This document shows, piece after piece, positions 1-7,346 of a DNA stretch of 14,408 bases. The notes below the pieces were generated by a model, which saw nothing but the letters and a program-made list of their open reading frames with translations, did no database searches and was not told the origin of the DNA. The stretch covers positions 1 to 14,408 of the forward strand of contig DATLHO010000055.1 of assembly GCA_035539855.1 (NCBI GenBank), given 5' to 3'. Position 1 is the stretch's first letter. Each line of letters begins with the position of its first letter. This stretch comes from DATLHO01 sp035539855 (GTDB lineage: Bacteria; Bacteroidota; Ignavibacteria; OLB7). The position numbers were made by a program, and so were the translations under genes.

Positions 1-10
1 GGGTGGGGTT

Positions 11-1498
11 CTAGTAATTATCAATCTGCGCCCGCTGCAGCGACCCTGAGTAATCCACGTACACCGTCTTCCACTCCGTGAAGATGTCGTACACCGTCCA
101 GCCGCCCTCGCGGTGGCCGTTGCCGGTGCCTTTGACGCCGCCGAAGGGCATGTGCGCTTCGGCGCCGATCGTCGGGACGTTGATGTAGGTGATGCCCGCC
201 TCGATGTCGCGGATCGCCATGAAGGCGTCGTTGACGTTGCTCGTGTAGATGCTCGACGACAGGCCGTACGGCGTGTCGTTGAGGATGCTGATCGCGTCGT
301 CGAGTCCGGTCGTCTTGAGCACAGAGAGGACCGGTCCGAAGATCTCCTCGCGGGCGATGCGCATGTCGCGCGTCACGTCGATGAAGATCGTCGGCAGGAA
401 GAAGTTTCCGTTCGCGAGCGCCGGATCCTCCGACGCCCGATCGCCTCCGAGCACACACACCGCGCCCTCGTCCCGGCCGATCTTCACGTACTCTTCCACG
501 CGGCGCAATTGTGCCTCGTTGATGACCGGACCCATCTCGGTTCCATCCTCGAGTCCGGGACCGAGCTTGAGCTTTCCGGCTCGCGTGATCAGGCGGTTGA
601 TGAAGTCGTCGTAGATGTCCTCGTGCAGGATCAGGCGGCTCGTCGCGGTGCAGCGCTGGCCGGTGGTGCCGAAGGCGCCCCAGAGCACGCCGTCGAGCGC
701 GAGGTCGAGGTTCGCGTCGGGCATGACGATCTGCGCGTTCTTACCGCCCATCTCGAGCGAGACCTTCTTGTTCATCGCGCCGCCGCGCGAGGCGATCTCG
801 TTGCCGACCGCGGTCGAGCCGGTGAAGCCGATGACCTTCGTCGCCGGGTGCTCGACGATCGCGCGGCCGCACTCAGCGGTGCCGTGCACGACGTTGAAGA
901 CGCCGGGGGGCAGGCCTGCTTCCTCGAGGATCTCTGCCATGAGCACGCCGGAGTGCGGCGCGTCCTCCGACGGCTTGTAGACGATCGTGTTTCCGCAGAT
1001 GAGTGCCGGGAAGATCTTCCAGCTCGGCACGGCCATCGGGAAGTTCCAGGCGGTGATGATGCCGCAGACGCCGACCGGCATGCGGAACGACATGTTCATC
1101 TTGTTCGGCATTTCGCTCGGCGTGTTGTAGCCGAAGAGCCGGCGCGCCTCGGTCGCCGCGTAGTACGCGGTGTCGATCGCCTCCTGCACGTCGCCCTTCG
1201 TCTCGAACACCGGCTTGCCCATCTCGCGGGTCATCGCGCGGGCGAGCTCGTCCTTGCGACTGTTGAGGATGTCGCCGGCACGTCGCAGGATGTCGCCGCG
1301 CTTCGGCGCGGGCACCAGCCGCCACTGCTTGAACGCCTCGCTCGCCGCGGCCGCGGCGGCCTCGACATCGATCTCGCCGCTGAGCGGGAACAGCCCGACC
1401 ACGTCGTCGCGATCGGCGGGGTTGCGGTTCTCGAACGTCCGTGCGGTGCTGCTGGGCACCCACTGGCCGTTGATGAAGTTCATGTACGTGTCGGCCAT
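11..1498 (-). CDS. NAD(P)-dependent aldehyde dehydrogenase
   Basis: This cytoplasmic enzyme is predicted to oxidise an aldehyde to the carboxylic acid with NAD(P)+. From the ATG at 1498 it has 495 residues, normal for the superfamily. Visible motifs are AWNFP with the oxyanion Asn152, cofactor Lys175, GFTGS at 224-228, general base Glu249 in LEMGGK, catalytic Cys283 in GTTGQRCT, and EEIFGP with Glu385. The GQRCT context and the PFGGVKGTGNGHREGG stretch near the C-terminus resemble ALDH7-like and semialdehyde dehydrogenase groups, but the substrate cannot be read from sequence. I chose this start because GGAG (1508-1511) lies 9 nt upstream. An in-frame GTG at 1537 would add 13 residues but has no ribosome site and abuts a -10-like box. 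The gene stands alone, divergent from the gene at 1624. Confidence 0.93.
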   Translation of the reverse strand: MADTYMNFINGQWVPSSTARTFENRNPADRDDVVGLFPLSGEIDVEAAAAAASEAFKQWRLVPAPKRGDILRRAGDILNSRKDELARAMTREMGKPVFETKGDVQEAIDTAYYAATEARRLFGYNTPSEMPNKMNMSFRMPVGVCGIITAWNFPMAVPSWKIFPALICGNTIVYKPSEDAPHSGVLMAEILEEAGLPPGVFNVVHGTAECGRAIVEHPATKVIGFTGSTAVGNEIASRGGAMNKKVSLEMGGKNAQIVMPDANLDLALDGVLWGAFGTTGQRCTATSRLILHEDIYDDFINRLITRAGKLKLGPGLEDGTEMGPVINEAQLRRVEEYVKIGRDEGAVCVLGGDRASEDPALANGNFFLPTIFIDVTRDMRIAREEIFGPVLSVLKTTGLDDAISILNDTPYGLSSSIYTSNVNDAFMAIRDIEAGITYINVPTIGAEAHMPFGGVKGTGNGHREGGWTVYDIFTEWKTVYVDYSGSLQRAQIDNY

Positions 1499-1538
1499 GC
1501 TCTGCTGCTCCAGTGTTGGTTCCTCGCGCGAAACCACA

Positions 1539-1567
1539 AAGCTAACAACGAAGCCGCCGACCGTCAG
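1539..1567 (-). promoter_or_regulatory. Candidate sigma70-type promoter of the aldehyde dehydrogenase
   Basis: On the minus strand CTGACG (1562-1567) is followed after 17 nt by TAGCTT (1539-1544). Transcription would begin near 1532 and give a leader of about 33 nt that holds the GGAG ribosome site. This also argues against the GTG at 1537 as the start. Spacing is ideal but both boxes are imperfect. Confidence 0.4.
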
Positions 1568-1588
1568 CGCGCCGGGTGTGAGGGGGTG

Positions 1589-1594
1589 TATCTT
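1589..1594 (+). promoter_or_regulatory. Candidate -10 box (TATCTT) for the gene at 1624
   Basis: TATCTT follows TG with no intervening base, 29 nt before the ATG. The same hexamer precedes scpA. No convincing -35 box is visible, so this is a tentative assignment. Confidence 0.3.
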
Positions 1595-1623
1595 GTCCGT
1601 GCAACCCTTCCCCGATACCCGCC

Positions 1624-2244
1624 ATGGACCTCATGTTCTGGATCCTCGTCCCGCTCATCGTGATCGCGGTCGTCCTGACCGTCTATCAGTCGATCTCCGT
1701 TTTCGCTCGCAAACGAAGGAAGACCGACGACTACTGGGAACAGGTCGAGCGATCCGGTGAGATGGACCCCGAGCTCGTCGCCGCCGCCGTCGGGCACGAG
1801 CTCGCGCCGATGGATCTCGACGCCGCGCTCGACGCGCTCTCGCAGCTCGACCGGCTCGAACGCGAGGCGCGCGAGCGTCTCGAGGCCGAGCGCGCCGATG
1901 CCACCTTCGTCGATTCGCAGGGCAACCACTATTCCGTGTCCGAGGAGGAGATCGAGGCGGCGCAGATCGATGCCGATGCGGTGGATGACGAGCCCGCGGA
2001 CTACGAGGTCGTCGACGGCGACGACACGTTCATGTCGATCGAGAGCCGTTACGACGTGATCTTCGAGGAGCTCGAGGCGCAGCGCGAGGAGATCGACGGA
2101 CGGCTCGCGCACTACTTCCACCTGCGCCGGCTGCGAGCCGACGAGCTCCGCGAGCGCGACCCGATCGCAGCGGCGGCCGAGCTCGAGGAGATCGTGCGCA
2201 TGGAGCAGCGCTATCGACGCTTCGACGGAGAGGCGGAGGCGTAG
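1624..2244 (+). CDS. Membrane-anchored acidic protein of unknown function
   Basis: I do not recognise this 206-residue protein. Residues 4-26 form one strongly hydrophobic segment, followed by the basic stretch ARKRRK, so the rest should lie in the cytoplasm. The remainder is highly charged and rich in Glu, Asp, Ala and Arg. Likely amphipathic helices or coiled coils lie near 65-95 and 135-200, with a very acidic stretch around 100-135. Codon use matches neighbouring genes, which supports a real gene. No clear ribosome site precedes the ATG at 1624; an ATG at 1633 in the same frame is an alternative. The gene is convergent with the lipoprotein at 2255-3754, only 10 bases away. It could be a scaffold or envelope-associated adaptor, but nothing in the sequence decides this. 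Confidence 0.75.
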   Translation: MDLMFWILVPLIVIAVVLTVYQSISVFARKRRKTDDYWEQVERSGEMDPELVAAAVGHELAPMDLDAALDALSQLDRLEREARERLEAERADATFVDSQGNHYSVSEEEIEAAQIDADAVDDEPADYEVVDGDDTFMSIESRYDVIFEELEAQREEIDGRLAHYFHLRRLRADELRERDPIAAAAELEEIVRMEQRYRRFDGEAEA

Positions 2245-2254
2245 CCGAGTGCGG

Positions 2255-3754
2255 TCAGCGCCTCGGCGTGCTCGCGAGCCCAATGGGCGTGCGCGCAAGC
2301 TTGGCGAAGGGGATGTTCGCGACATCCTGGTAGGAGAGCTCGAGCTCGACGAAGCGGTCCGGTGAGGTGCCCTGCAGCAGGGACCCCGCGACCATTTTCG
2401 CGAGGACGCGCACGTAGTGGTAGCTGCCGGCCACGCCGGTGCGCACGACGAAGCCCTGACTGATGCCGATGCCACGCGACGCGAAGATGAACGCCGCCGA
2501 GTTGCCGCCGGGAAGGATCAACTGGTCGAGCGGCGCGGCGAGGTACCACTCGTCGAGACTGAAGGCCTCGAACGTCGTCGACGAGATGTAGACCTCCGGG
2601 TCGACCTTCGTCAGATCGCGACCGGCCGAGACGTCGTACTCGGTGATCGCCCAGAGCGGTCCAAGGATGATCCGCTCGTCGCCACCGGCGACCGGCTCGA
2701 TGAAGACCGCGAGCTGTCCGCGGCCCGGCGTTCCCGGCGACGTGCTGACGGTGCGCGGTCCGCCGGGCTCGGCGTCGATCGAGAGGGCGGAGTGATTCGT
2801 CGAGGCCTGTTCGTAGATGCGGATCTTCTGTCCGCTCGCGGGCAGGTCGGTGATGCGACGGGCGGGCGCCCACGCGATCGAGACAGGATCGGAGACCTGC
2901 GAGCCAAGCAGCGACGAGACCGAGAACGTGTACACTCCGGGCGCCAGGCCGGAGACCGTCGCGGACTCCAGATCGGTGTCGAGCGATCCGCTGGCTCCGC
3001 CGACGAGCGCCTGCCACGCGACGCGGTATCCGGTCGGCGCCGTGCCACCGGAGGGAAGATCCCATCGCACGCTCACGCTCGAGGCATCGAGCGACGACGC
3101 GGTGAGGTTCTGCACGACGCGCGGTCCCATCTCCTCGTCGGACGTCACCGCCGCGGGCGTCGACAGTCGGGCGCCGCGCATGCTCATGATGAGAACCCGG
3201 TGCGCCTTGAACGCATCGATCCCGGTGATCGTCGCCTCGGCACTTTCGGCACCGACGACGAGCACGCCGACGCCATCGACATCGCCACCGCCGTACAGCA
3301 GCATGTATCCCGTCAGGCTCGGATCGGCCGGACGCGTCCAGGCGACGCGCAGGCTCGTCGCGTCGATTCGCTCGGTCGTGGGATTCGTCGGTGCGGGCGG
3401 AATCATCGTTCCCGTCCAGCTCGCCGAAGCGAGCTCGACCGGCTGTGCACCGGACGTCCTGAGCTCGAGCGACAGGCCGCTCTCGTCGACCTCGCCGATG
3501 AGCGCGGTCCGCGCCGAACCCGCGAGGTCGAGCACTCCGAAGCGCCCGTCCGCATGGGTCCACTCGAGGCGGTAGCCGTCATGCGCGCGCGGCGCCGCGT
3601 CCCAGGCGACGAGCACGGTGCGCGCGTCCTGCGGAATCACGCGTAGCGTCACCGGGGCGGACTCGTCCAGTGCCGGGTCTGTCGGCGCGGGCGCCGAGCA
3701 GGTCGTCAGAAGGAGCGAGAGGATCAGTGCAGCGAGTGTGGAGATCGACTTCAT
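2255..3754 (-). CDS. Lipoprotein with three fibronectin type III-like domains
   Basis: The predicted product has 499 residues. A hydrophobic signal ends in the lipobox LTTC with Cys19, so it should be lipidated and sit on an envelope membrane. Three beta-sandwich repeats follow at about 33-115, 119-207 and 211-298. Each has the fibronectin pattern of a V-x-W strand, then a G-Y-x-hydrophobic strand (for example SVRW followed by GYRVAW). The C-terminal 200 residues are a separate region I cannot assign. Fibronectin repeats commonly mediate binding to proteins or glycans, so an adhesive or scaffold role is inferred, not shown. I chose the ATG at 3754 because it directly begins the lipoprotein signal; a longer reading upstream would bury it. 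No Shine-Dalgarno site is obvious. Confidence 0.85.
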   Translation of the reverse strand: MKSISTLAALILSLLLTTCSAPAPTDPALDESAPVTLRVIPQDARTVLVAWDAAPRAHDGYRLEWTHADGRFGVLDLAGSARTALIGEVDESGLSLELRTSGAQPVELASASWTGTMIPPAPTNPTTERIDATSLRVAWTRPADPSLTGYMLLYGGGDVDGVGVLVVGAESAEATITGIDAFKAHRVLIMSMRGARLSTPAAVTSDEEMGPRVVQNLTASSLDASSVSVRWDLPSGGTAPTGYRVAWQALVGGASGSLDTDLESATVSGLAPGVYTFSVSSLLGSQVSDPVSIAWAPARRITDLPASGQKIRIYEQASTNHSALSIDAEPGGPRTVSTSPGTPGRGQLAVFIEPVAGGDERIILGPLWAITEYDVSAGRDLTKVDPEVYISSTTFEAFSLDEWYLAAPLDQLILPGGNSAAFIFASRGIGISQGFVVRTGVAGSYHYVRVLAKMVAGSLLQGTSPDRFVELELSYQDVANIPFAKLARTPIGLASTPRR

Positions 3755-3796
3755 GAGAATGCTCGTTGGGTGCGGGACATCGTTCCGAAGGTAACG

Positions 3797-3802
3797 AGTG
3801 TA
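3797..3802 (-). promoter_or_regulatory. Candidate -10 box (TACACT) for the fibronectin-type lipoprotein
   Basis: TACACT on the minus strand lies 42 nt before the ATG at 3754. No matching -35 box is visible at normal spacing, so support is weak. Confidence 0.25.
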
Positions 3803-3929
3803 GTGGGGATTCGCACGGATGCAGCGAGGGCCTCCTGACACCGCGGGCACCTGTCATCCTCGGAGGGGAACTCTCTTTCGGCACGACGGCCGCATGTGGG
3901 CCGGTTGGGTTGCGCGATGCCCTCGGGAT

Positions 3930-3941
3930 CGCTCGCGAGCG
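3930..3941. repeat. Perfect 12-base palindrome just after the AttH-like gene
   Basis: CGCTCGCGAGCG is fully self-complementary and lies 3 bases beyond the stop codon of the gene at 3945-5045. It sits inside a longer possible hairpin bounded by TTGCGC (3910-3915) and GCGCAA (3939-3944). It may help end transcription of that gene, but no T run follows on the minus strand. Confidence 0.4.
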
Positions 3942-3944
3942 CAA

Positions 3945-5045
3945 TCAGAAGCTCAACGGCTTCGCGTACCCCGTCAGCTCGACGTAGCCCTCGCCGGTGA
4001 CCGATGCTCCGTTGCGGGTCGCGGCGACACTTGCCGCGCCTTCCCAGTACGTGATCCGCACGCTGTTCTCGCTGCGCAGCTCCTGATCGGCGACGTACGG
4101 CGTGACCGTCGCCTGAAGCGATTGCGACGGCACCGACACGCGCCATTTCGCGGGATACGTGGCGCCGCTCTTCGGACTTCTCCATCGCTCCAACACCTCG
4201 ATGCGGAAGTCTCCGGCGGCGAGCGGGACCTTCGTGCCGTCAGCGAGGACGAGCGCGCCGCTCGAGCGCGGGTCGTAGCTGCCGTCGGCGCGGCGCAGGC
4301 CGTAGACCATGAGCTCCTCGCCGTTGTCGAGCTGCAGCGAGAACCAGTCCCAACCGATCGTCCCGGGGTCGAGTTGCGAGGTGCCGAATTCGTGATCCAT
4401 CCACGCGGTTCCCTCGACGTCGATCGGCGTGCCGTCGAGCGTCAGCACACCGGTCACGGCGATGCGCGGCATCGAGTAGTACATCGACGCGTTCGTCGCC
4501 GCGGCGCCCTTGCGCGAGTAGCCGTTCTCACCCTGGAGCACGGCCGGCTTGCGCGGGATGCCGATGAGCGACAGCGCCATCGAGTCCTCGCGGGCGCTCA
4601 TGTAGAACATGGACCCGAGGCCCTCGAGCTTCCAATCCCCCAGCCATGTGTGGAGCACGCGGTTGTCGGCGCCGGCGTTGTCGTAACTGCCGCCGCGCGA
4701 GAGCTTCTCGGCGAACCGGAAGGTCCGACCCGTCTTGTCGGTCACGGTGAAATGGGCGAAGTACACCGTCCTGGCCTTGAACTTCGACTCGGCCTGCTGC
4801 TCGGCGGTGAGCCCGACCCGGAACCACGTGAGCTGGAAACCATAGCGGCCGCCGTCCTTCGAGCGCAGGTGCCCGGTGTAGTACCACCACTCGGTCGCGT
4901 ACTCGGGGTGCGCGGCGTGATCGGCCGGCAGGGAGATCCCCCGACCGGGCTCGGCGAAGCGGAATGCGTCGTCCTCCTGCGAGCAGGCGACGTACACGGC
5001 AACCGAGCAGAGGGCGAGCACGAGCGAGACGATGGTCGTTTTCAT
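3945..5045 (-). CDS. AttH/CrtC-type lipocalin-like lipoprotein
   Basis: This 366-residue protein carries the signature of the AttH / carotenoid 1,2-hydratase (CrtC) fold: EWWYYTGHL at 52-60, then GFQLTWFRVG, and the second-domain motif WMDHEFG at 215-221 followed by GWDWFSLQLDNG. The family consists of two lipocalin-like beta-barrels; some members hydrate carotenoids, while AttH members are exported and often encoded beside ABC transporters. Here a short hydrophobic signal ends at Cys21 (YVAC), suggesting a lipoprotein, although Tyr at -3 is atypical. No carotenoid gene or AttEFG-like transporter is adjacent, so hydratase activity should not be assumed. I chose the ATG at 5045 because it starts the signal peptide. 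TACATT (5051-5056) lies only 5 nt before it. The gene is divergent from scpA. Confidence 0.88.
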   Translation of the reverse strand: MKTTIVSLVLALCSVAVYVACSQEDDAFRFAEPGRGISLPADHAAHPEYATEWWYYTGHLRSKDGGRYGFQLTWFRVGLTAEQQAESKFKARTVYFAHFTVTDKTGRTFRFAEKLSRGGSYDNAGADNRVLHTWLGDWKLEGLGSMFYMSAREDSMALSLIGIPRKPAVLQGENGYSRKGAAATNASMYYSMPRIAVTGVLTLDGTPIDVEGTAWMDHEFGTSQLDPGTIGWDWFSLQLDNGEELMVYGLRRADGSYDPRSSGALVLADGTKVPLAAGDFRIEVLERWRSPKSGATYPAKWRVSVPSQSLQATVTPYVADQELRSENSVRITYWEGAASVAATRNGASVTGEGYVELTGYAKPLSF

Positions 5046-5050
5046 GCGAA

Positions 5051-5056
5051 AATGTA
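5051..5056 (-). promoter_or_regulatory. Candidate -10 box (TACATT) for the AttH-like gene
   Basis: TACATT on the minus strand ends 5 nt before the ATG at 5045. If used, the transcript would start at or inside the start codon, or this is chance. No Shine-Dalgarno site is seen between it and the ATG. Confidence 0.25.
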
Positions 5057-5150
5057 CGGCAATTGGCTTCGAGGAGATTGTCCTCAGGTGCCTGTCCCGT
5101 CGATCACGGCCGGATTTGCCGCGCGACCTTCTCAGTCGGGCACTCCTCCG

Positions 5151-5156
5151 TATCTT
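5151..5156 (+). promoter_or_regulatory. Candidate -10 box (TATCTT) for the scpA operon
   Basis: TATCTT is followed by 9 nt and then the scpA ATG. A start of transcription 6-9 nt after the box would give a leaderless or nearly leaderless message, which agrees with the absence of a Shine-Dalgarno site. TTCTCA (5129-5134) at 16 nt spacing is a weak -35 candidate. Confidence 0.4.
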
Positions 5157-5165
5157 ACGAATTCC

Positions 5166-5894
5166 ATGAACCCGACCTCCTACGTCGTCTCGCTTCCGAA
5201 TTTCGAGGGCCCGCTCGACCTGCTGCTGTTCTTCATCAAGCGGGACGAGCTGGACATCTACGACATCCCGATCGCGCAGATCACCGAGGAGTTCCTGCTG
5301 TACACGCAGGCACTCCAGGCGCTCGATCTGGAGATCGCCGGCGAGTTCATCGTCATGGCCGCGACGCTGATGCAGATCAAGGCCAAGATGCTGCTGCCGA
5401 AGCCCGAGCGCGGTCCGGACGAGGAGGAGGAGGAGGATCCGCGCGCCGAGCTGGTGCGGCGGCTGCTCGAGTATCGCCAGTACAAGGAGGTCGCCGGGCA
5501 CCTCCGCGAGCGCGAGGAGGAGCAGCGGCACGTCTACTACCGGCAGTATTTCAAGGCCGACGAGAAGGTGCATCGCGAGGCGACGGCCGAGGAGATGCTG
5601 CGCAACGTCACGATGTTCGATCTGCTCGCGGCCTTCAAGAAGGCGGTCGACAAGGCGCCGAAGAAGACCGCGCACGTCGTCGAGCAGTGGGCGTACACGA
5701 TCGAGGAGCAGACCGAGCACATCCTCTCGATCTTCAACCATCGCCAGCAGGTGACGCTCTTCGAGCTCGTCGACACGCTACCGCGCGTCGGCGTCATCGT
5801 CACGTTCCTCGCGTTGCTCGAGCTGATCCGCAACAAGTTCGTCGCGTTCCATCAGGAAGGCGACTTCGAGGATGTTCTTCTGTACAAGCTCTGA
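5166..5894 (+). CDS. scpA: Segregation and condensation protein A
   Basis: ScpA is the kleisin subunit that bridges Smc heads and binds a ScpB dimer, forming the bacterial condensin that organises and segregates the chromosome. The 242-residue product is of normal family length. Near the N-terminus FEGPLDLLLFFIKRDELDIYDIPIAQITEEFL is the family hallmark (residues about 13-44); the pattern EFIVMAATLMQIKAKMLLP follows, then an acidic linker, the YRQYKEVA region and a C-terminal winged-helix segment (VTLFELVDTLPRVGVIVTFLALLELIRNK). The reading frame stays open far upstream, but similarity begins at the ATG at 5166. No ribosome site precedes it; a TATCTT box 9 nt upstream suggests leaderless translation. 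The stop codon overlaps the scpB start by one base (TGATG), implying coupled translation. Confidence 0.96.
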   Translation: MNPTSYVVSLPNFEGPLDLLLFFIKRDELDIYDIPIAQITEEFLLYTQALQALDLEIAGEFIVMAATLMQIKAKMLLPKPERGPDEEEEEDPRAELVRRLLEYRQYKEVAGHLREREEEQRHVYYRQYFKADEKVHREATAEEMLRNVTMFDLLAAFKKAVDKAPKKTAHVVEQWAYTIEEQTEHILSIFNHRQQVTLFELVDTLPRVGVIVTFLALLELIRNKFVAFHQEGDFEDVLLYKL

Positions 5895-7321
5895 TGTCCC
5901 GTCCGATTCATACCGATACCCGTGTACTCCGCCCGATCATCGAGGCGCTGATCTTCGCGAGCGAGGAGCCGCTGCCACCGCGCGTCCTCGTCCGACTGCT
6001 CGCCGGCGAGCGCGACGATCCGAAGGGCGCCGCGGTCGATCCCGAGGAGCTCGCAGCCGGCGAAGCGGGTGACGCCGATGCGTCCGGCGAGGTGGCCGAT
6101 GCGTCCGACGTGGTCGCCAGCGCATCCGACGGGGTCGCCGATGCGTCCGGCGAAGTCGCCATCGCATCGGACGAGGTCGGCGATTCGTCCGATGAAGTCA
6201 CCAGTGCATCCGACGAGGTTGCCAGTGCATCCGACGAGGTTGGCAGTGCATCCGACGAGGTCGCCGATGCGTCCGACGAGGTCGAGCTCGCGGTCGAGAA
6301 TCTCGACGAGCAATCGGAGATCGTAGCGGAGCAGCCCGCGACCGACGATGACGCCGACGGCATGCGGCTCGCCGACGGCTCCGAGAGTGCCGACGCGCTC
6401 GCGACGGCCTACGTCGATCTCAGCCGGGACTACAGCGAGCGGCTGTTTCCCGAGGAGCAGATCGTGACGATCGACCAGCGCCTCGTGCGCCGGCTCATCG
6501 ACGATCTCAACGCGGAGTACGAGGAGACGAGTCGTGCCTTCCGCATCGTCGAGGTCGCCGGTGGATTCCAGTTCGCGACGGTCCGCGAGTTCGGCGAGTA
6601 CGTTGCGCTGCTGTCGAAGGAGAAGCAGCGCCGCCGGTTGTCGCCGGCCGCACTCGAGACGCTCGCGATCATCGCATTTCGCCAGCCGATCTCGAAGCCC
6701 GAGATCGAGGCCATCCGCGGCGTCAACAGTGACCAGGTGCTGCTCTCGCTGCTCGAGAAGACGCTCGTCGCGATCACGGGTCGCTCCGAGAGCGTCGGCC
6801 GACCGTTGCTGTATGGCACGACCGAGGAGTTCCTCCGCATCTTCGGACTCAACTCCCTCAACGAGCTTCCAAAGCTCCGCGAGATCGAGGAGTTGATGGA
6901 GGAGGACGCCTACTCGGCCGAGCGCATCGAGGTCGTCAACGTCGACCCCTCGAGCGACGCCGAGCAGATCGAGGCGATCGTCGGAGCAGCCGGCGCCGAG
7001 CGCGAGGACGCGGGTGACGAGGCGCCTGAGTCGCAGCACGAAGATGGAGTCGCACAGGCGCCGGAGTCGCAGCACGAAGTGGCCGTCGACGAGTCGCAGG
7101 ACACTTACGTTGTCGACGAGTCGCCGGAATCGCCCTACGATGAGACCGTCGATGAGGCGCCGGATCAGGTCGAGGTTGCAGCCGACCTCGAGGAGATTGC
7201 GCACGCATTCTCATCGGACACTCTCACGGCCGACGACGACGACGACGGCGACGAGGGCGCCGACGTCGGCGACGGTGCCGGCGATCGTACGGGCGCCGAC
7301 CTCGACGAGGATCGCGAGTAG
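5894..7321 (+). CDS. scpB: Segregation and condensation protein B, enlarged by a repeat insert and acidic tail
   Basis: ScpB dimerises and binds ScpA in the Smc-ScpAB condensin. Family members are usually about 180-220 residues; this one has 475. Conserved pieces are residues 10-38 (RPIIEALIFASEEPL onward) and about 188-345, including RIVEVAGGFQFATVREF, the second winged helix with LSPAALETLAIIAFRQPISKPEIEAIRGVNSD, and GRPLLYGTTEEFLRIFGLNSLNELP. Together they form a full-length normal ScpB. Between them, inside the first winged-helix domain, lies an insert of about 150 residues with ten heptapeptide repeats (62-131) and a further acidic linker. After residue 345 comes an acidic, probably disordered tail of about 130 residues ending in a run of Asp and Gly. 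Frame and codon use are continuous, so the insert is translated. The start overlaps the scpA stop. Confidence 0.95.
   Translation: MSRPIHTDTRVLRPIIEALIFASEEPLPPRVLVRLLAGERDDPKGAAVDPEELAAGEAGDADASGEVADASDVVASASDGVADASGEVAIASDEVGDSSDEVTSASDEVASASDEVGSASDEVADASDEVELAVENLDEQSEIVAEQPATDDDADGMRLADGSESADALATAYVDLSRDYSERLFPEEQIVTIDQRLVRRLIDDLNAEYEETSRAFRIVEVAGGFQFATVREFGEYVALLSKEKQRRRLSPAALETLAIIAFRQPISKPEIEAIRGVNSDQVLLSLLEKTLVAITGRSESVGRPLLYGTTEEFLRIFGLNSLNELPKLREIEELMEEDAYSAERIEVVNVDPSSDAEQIEAIVGAAGAEREDAGDEAPESQHEDGVAQAPESQHEVAVDESQDTYVVDESPESPYDETVDEAPDQVEVAADLEEIAHAFSSDTLTADDDDDGDEGADVGDGAGDRTGADLDEDRE
6077..6286 (+). repeat. Ten 21-bp tandem repeats inside scpB
   Basis: Ten consecutive in-frame 21-base units encode heptapeptides close to SASDEVA or DASDEVA (residues 62-131 of ScpB). 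Units vary at a few positions (DASGEVA, IASDEVG, DSSDEVT and similar), so the array is old enough to have diverged at the DNA level while the pattern S/D-A-S-D/G-E-V-A/G is kept. No unit breaks the reading frame. Confidence 0.95.
7015..7078 (+). repeat. Diverged direct repeat in the scpB tail
   Basis: Two copies of a unit encoding APESQHE (ScpB residues 377-383 and 389-395) lie 36 bases apart, followed by looser DES and PES echoes. This is a second, independent repeat expansion in the same gene. Confidence 0.75.
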
Positions 7322-7346
7322 CATCAACACTCAACGACTACGCATC

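Noticed and set aside
113..1663. Long plus-strand open frame opposite the aldehyde dehydrogenase.
   Set aside because: It is the reverse-strand shadow of a well-conserved enzyme and has Arg, Ala, Val and Asp-rich low-complexity composition.
3751..3944. A minus-strand reading in the gap contains PTCGRRAE followed by CPRCQE, like a small zinc ribbon.
   Set aside because: No in-frame ATG, GTG or TTG starts it after the upstream gene, there is no ribosome site, and it runs into the start of the fibronectin-type lipoprotein. It may be chance or a relic.
6077..6286. The regular 21-base repeats could suggest a CRISPR array.
   Set aside because: There are no unique spacers; units are adjacent, in frame and encode a heptapeptide inside scpB.
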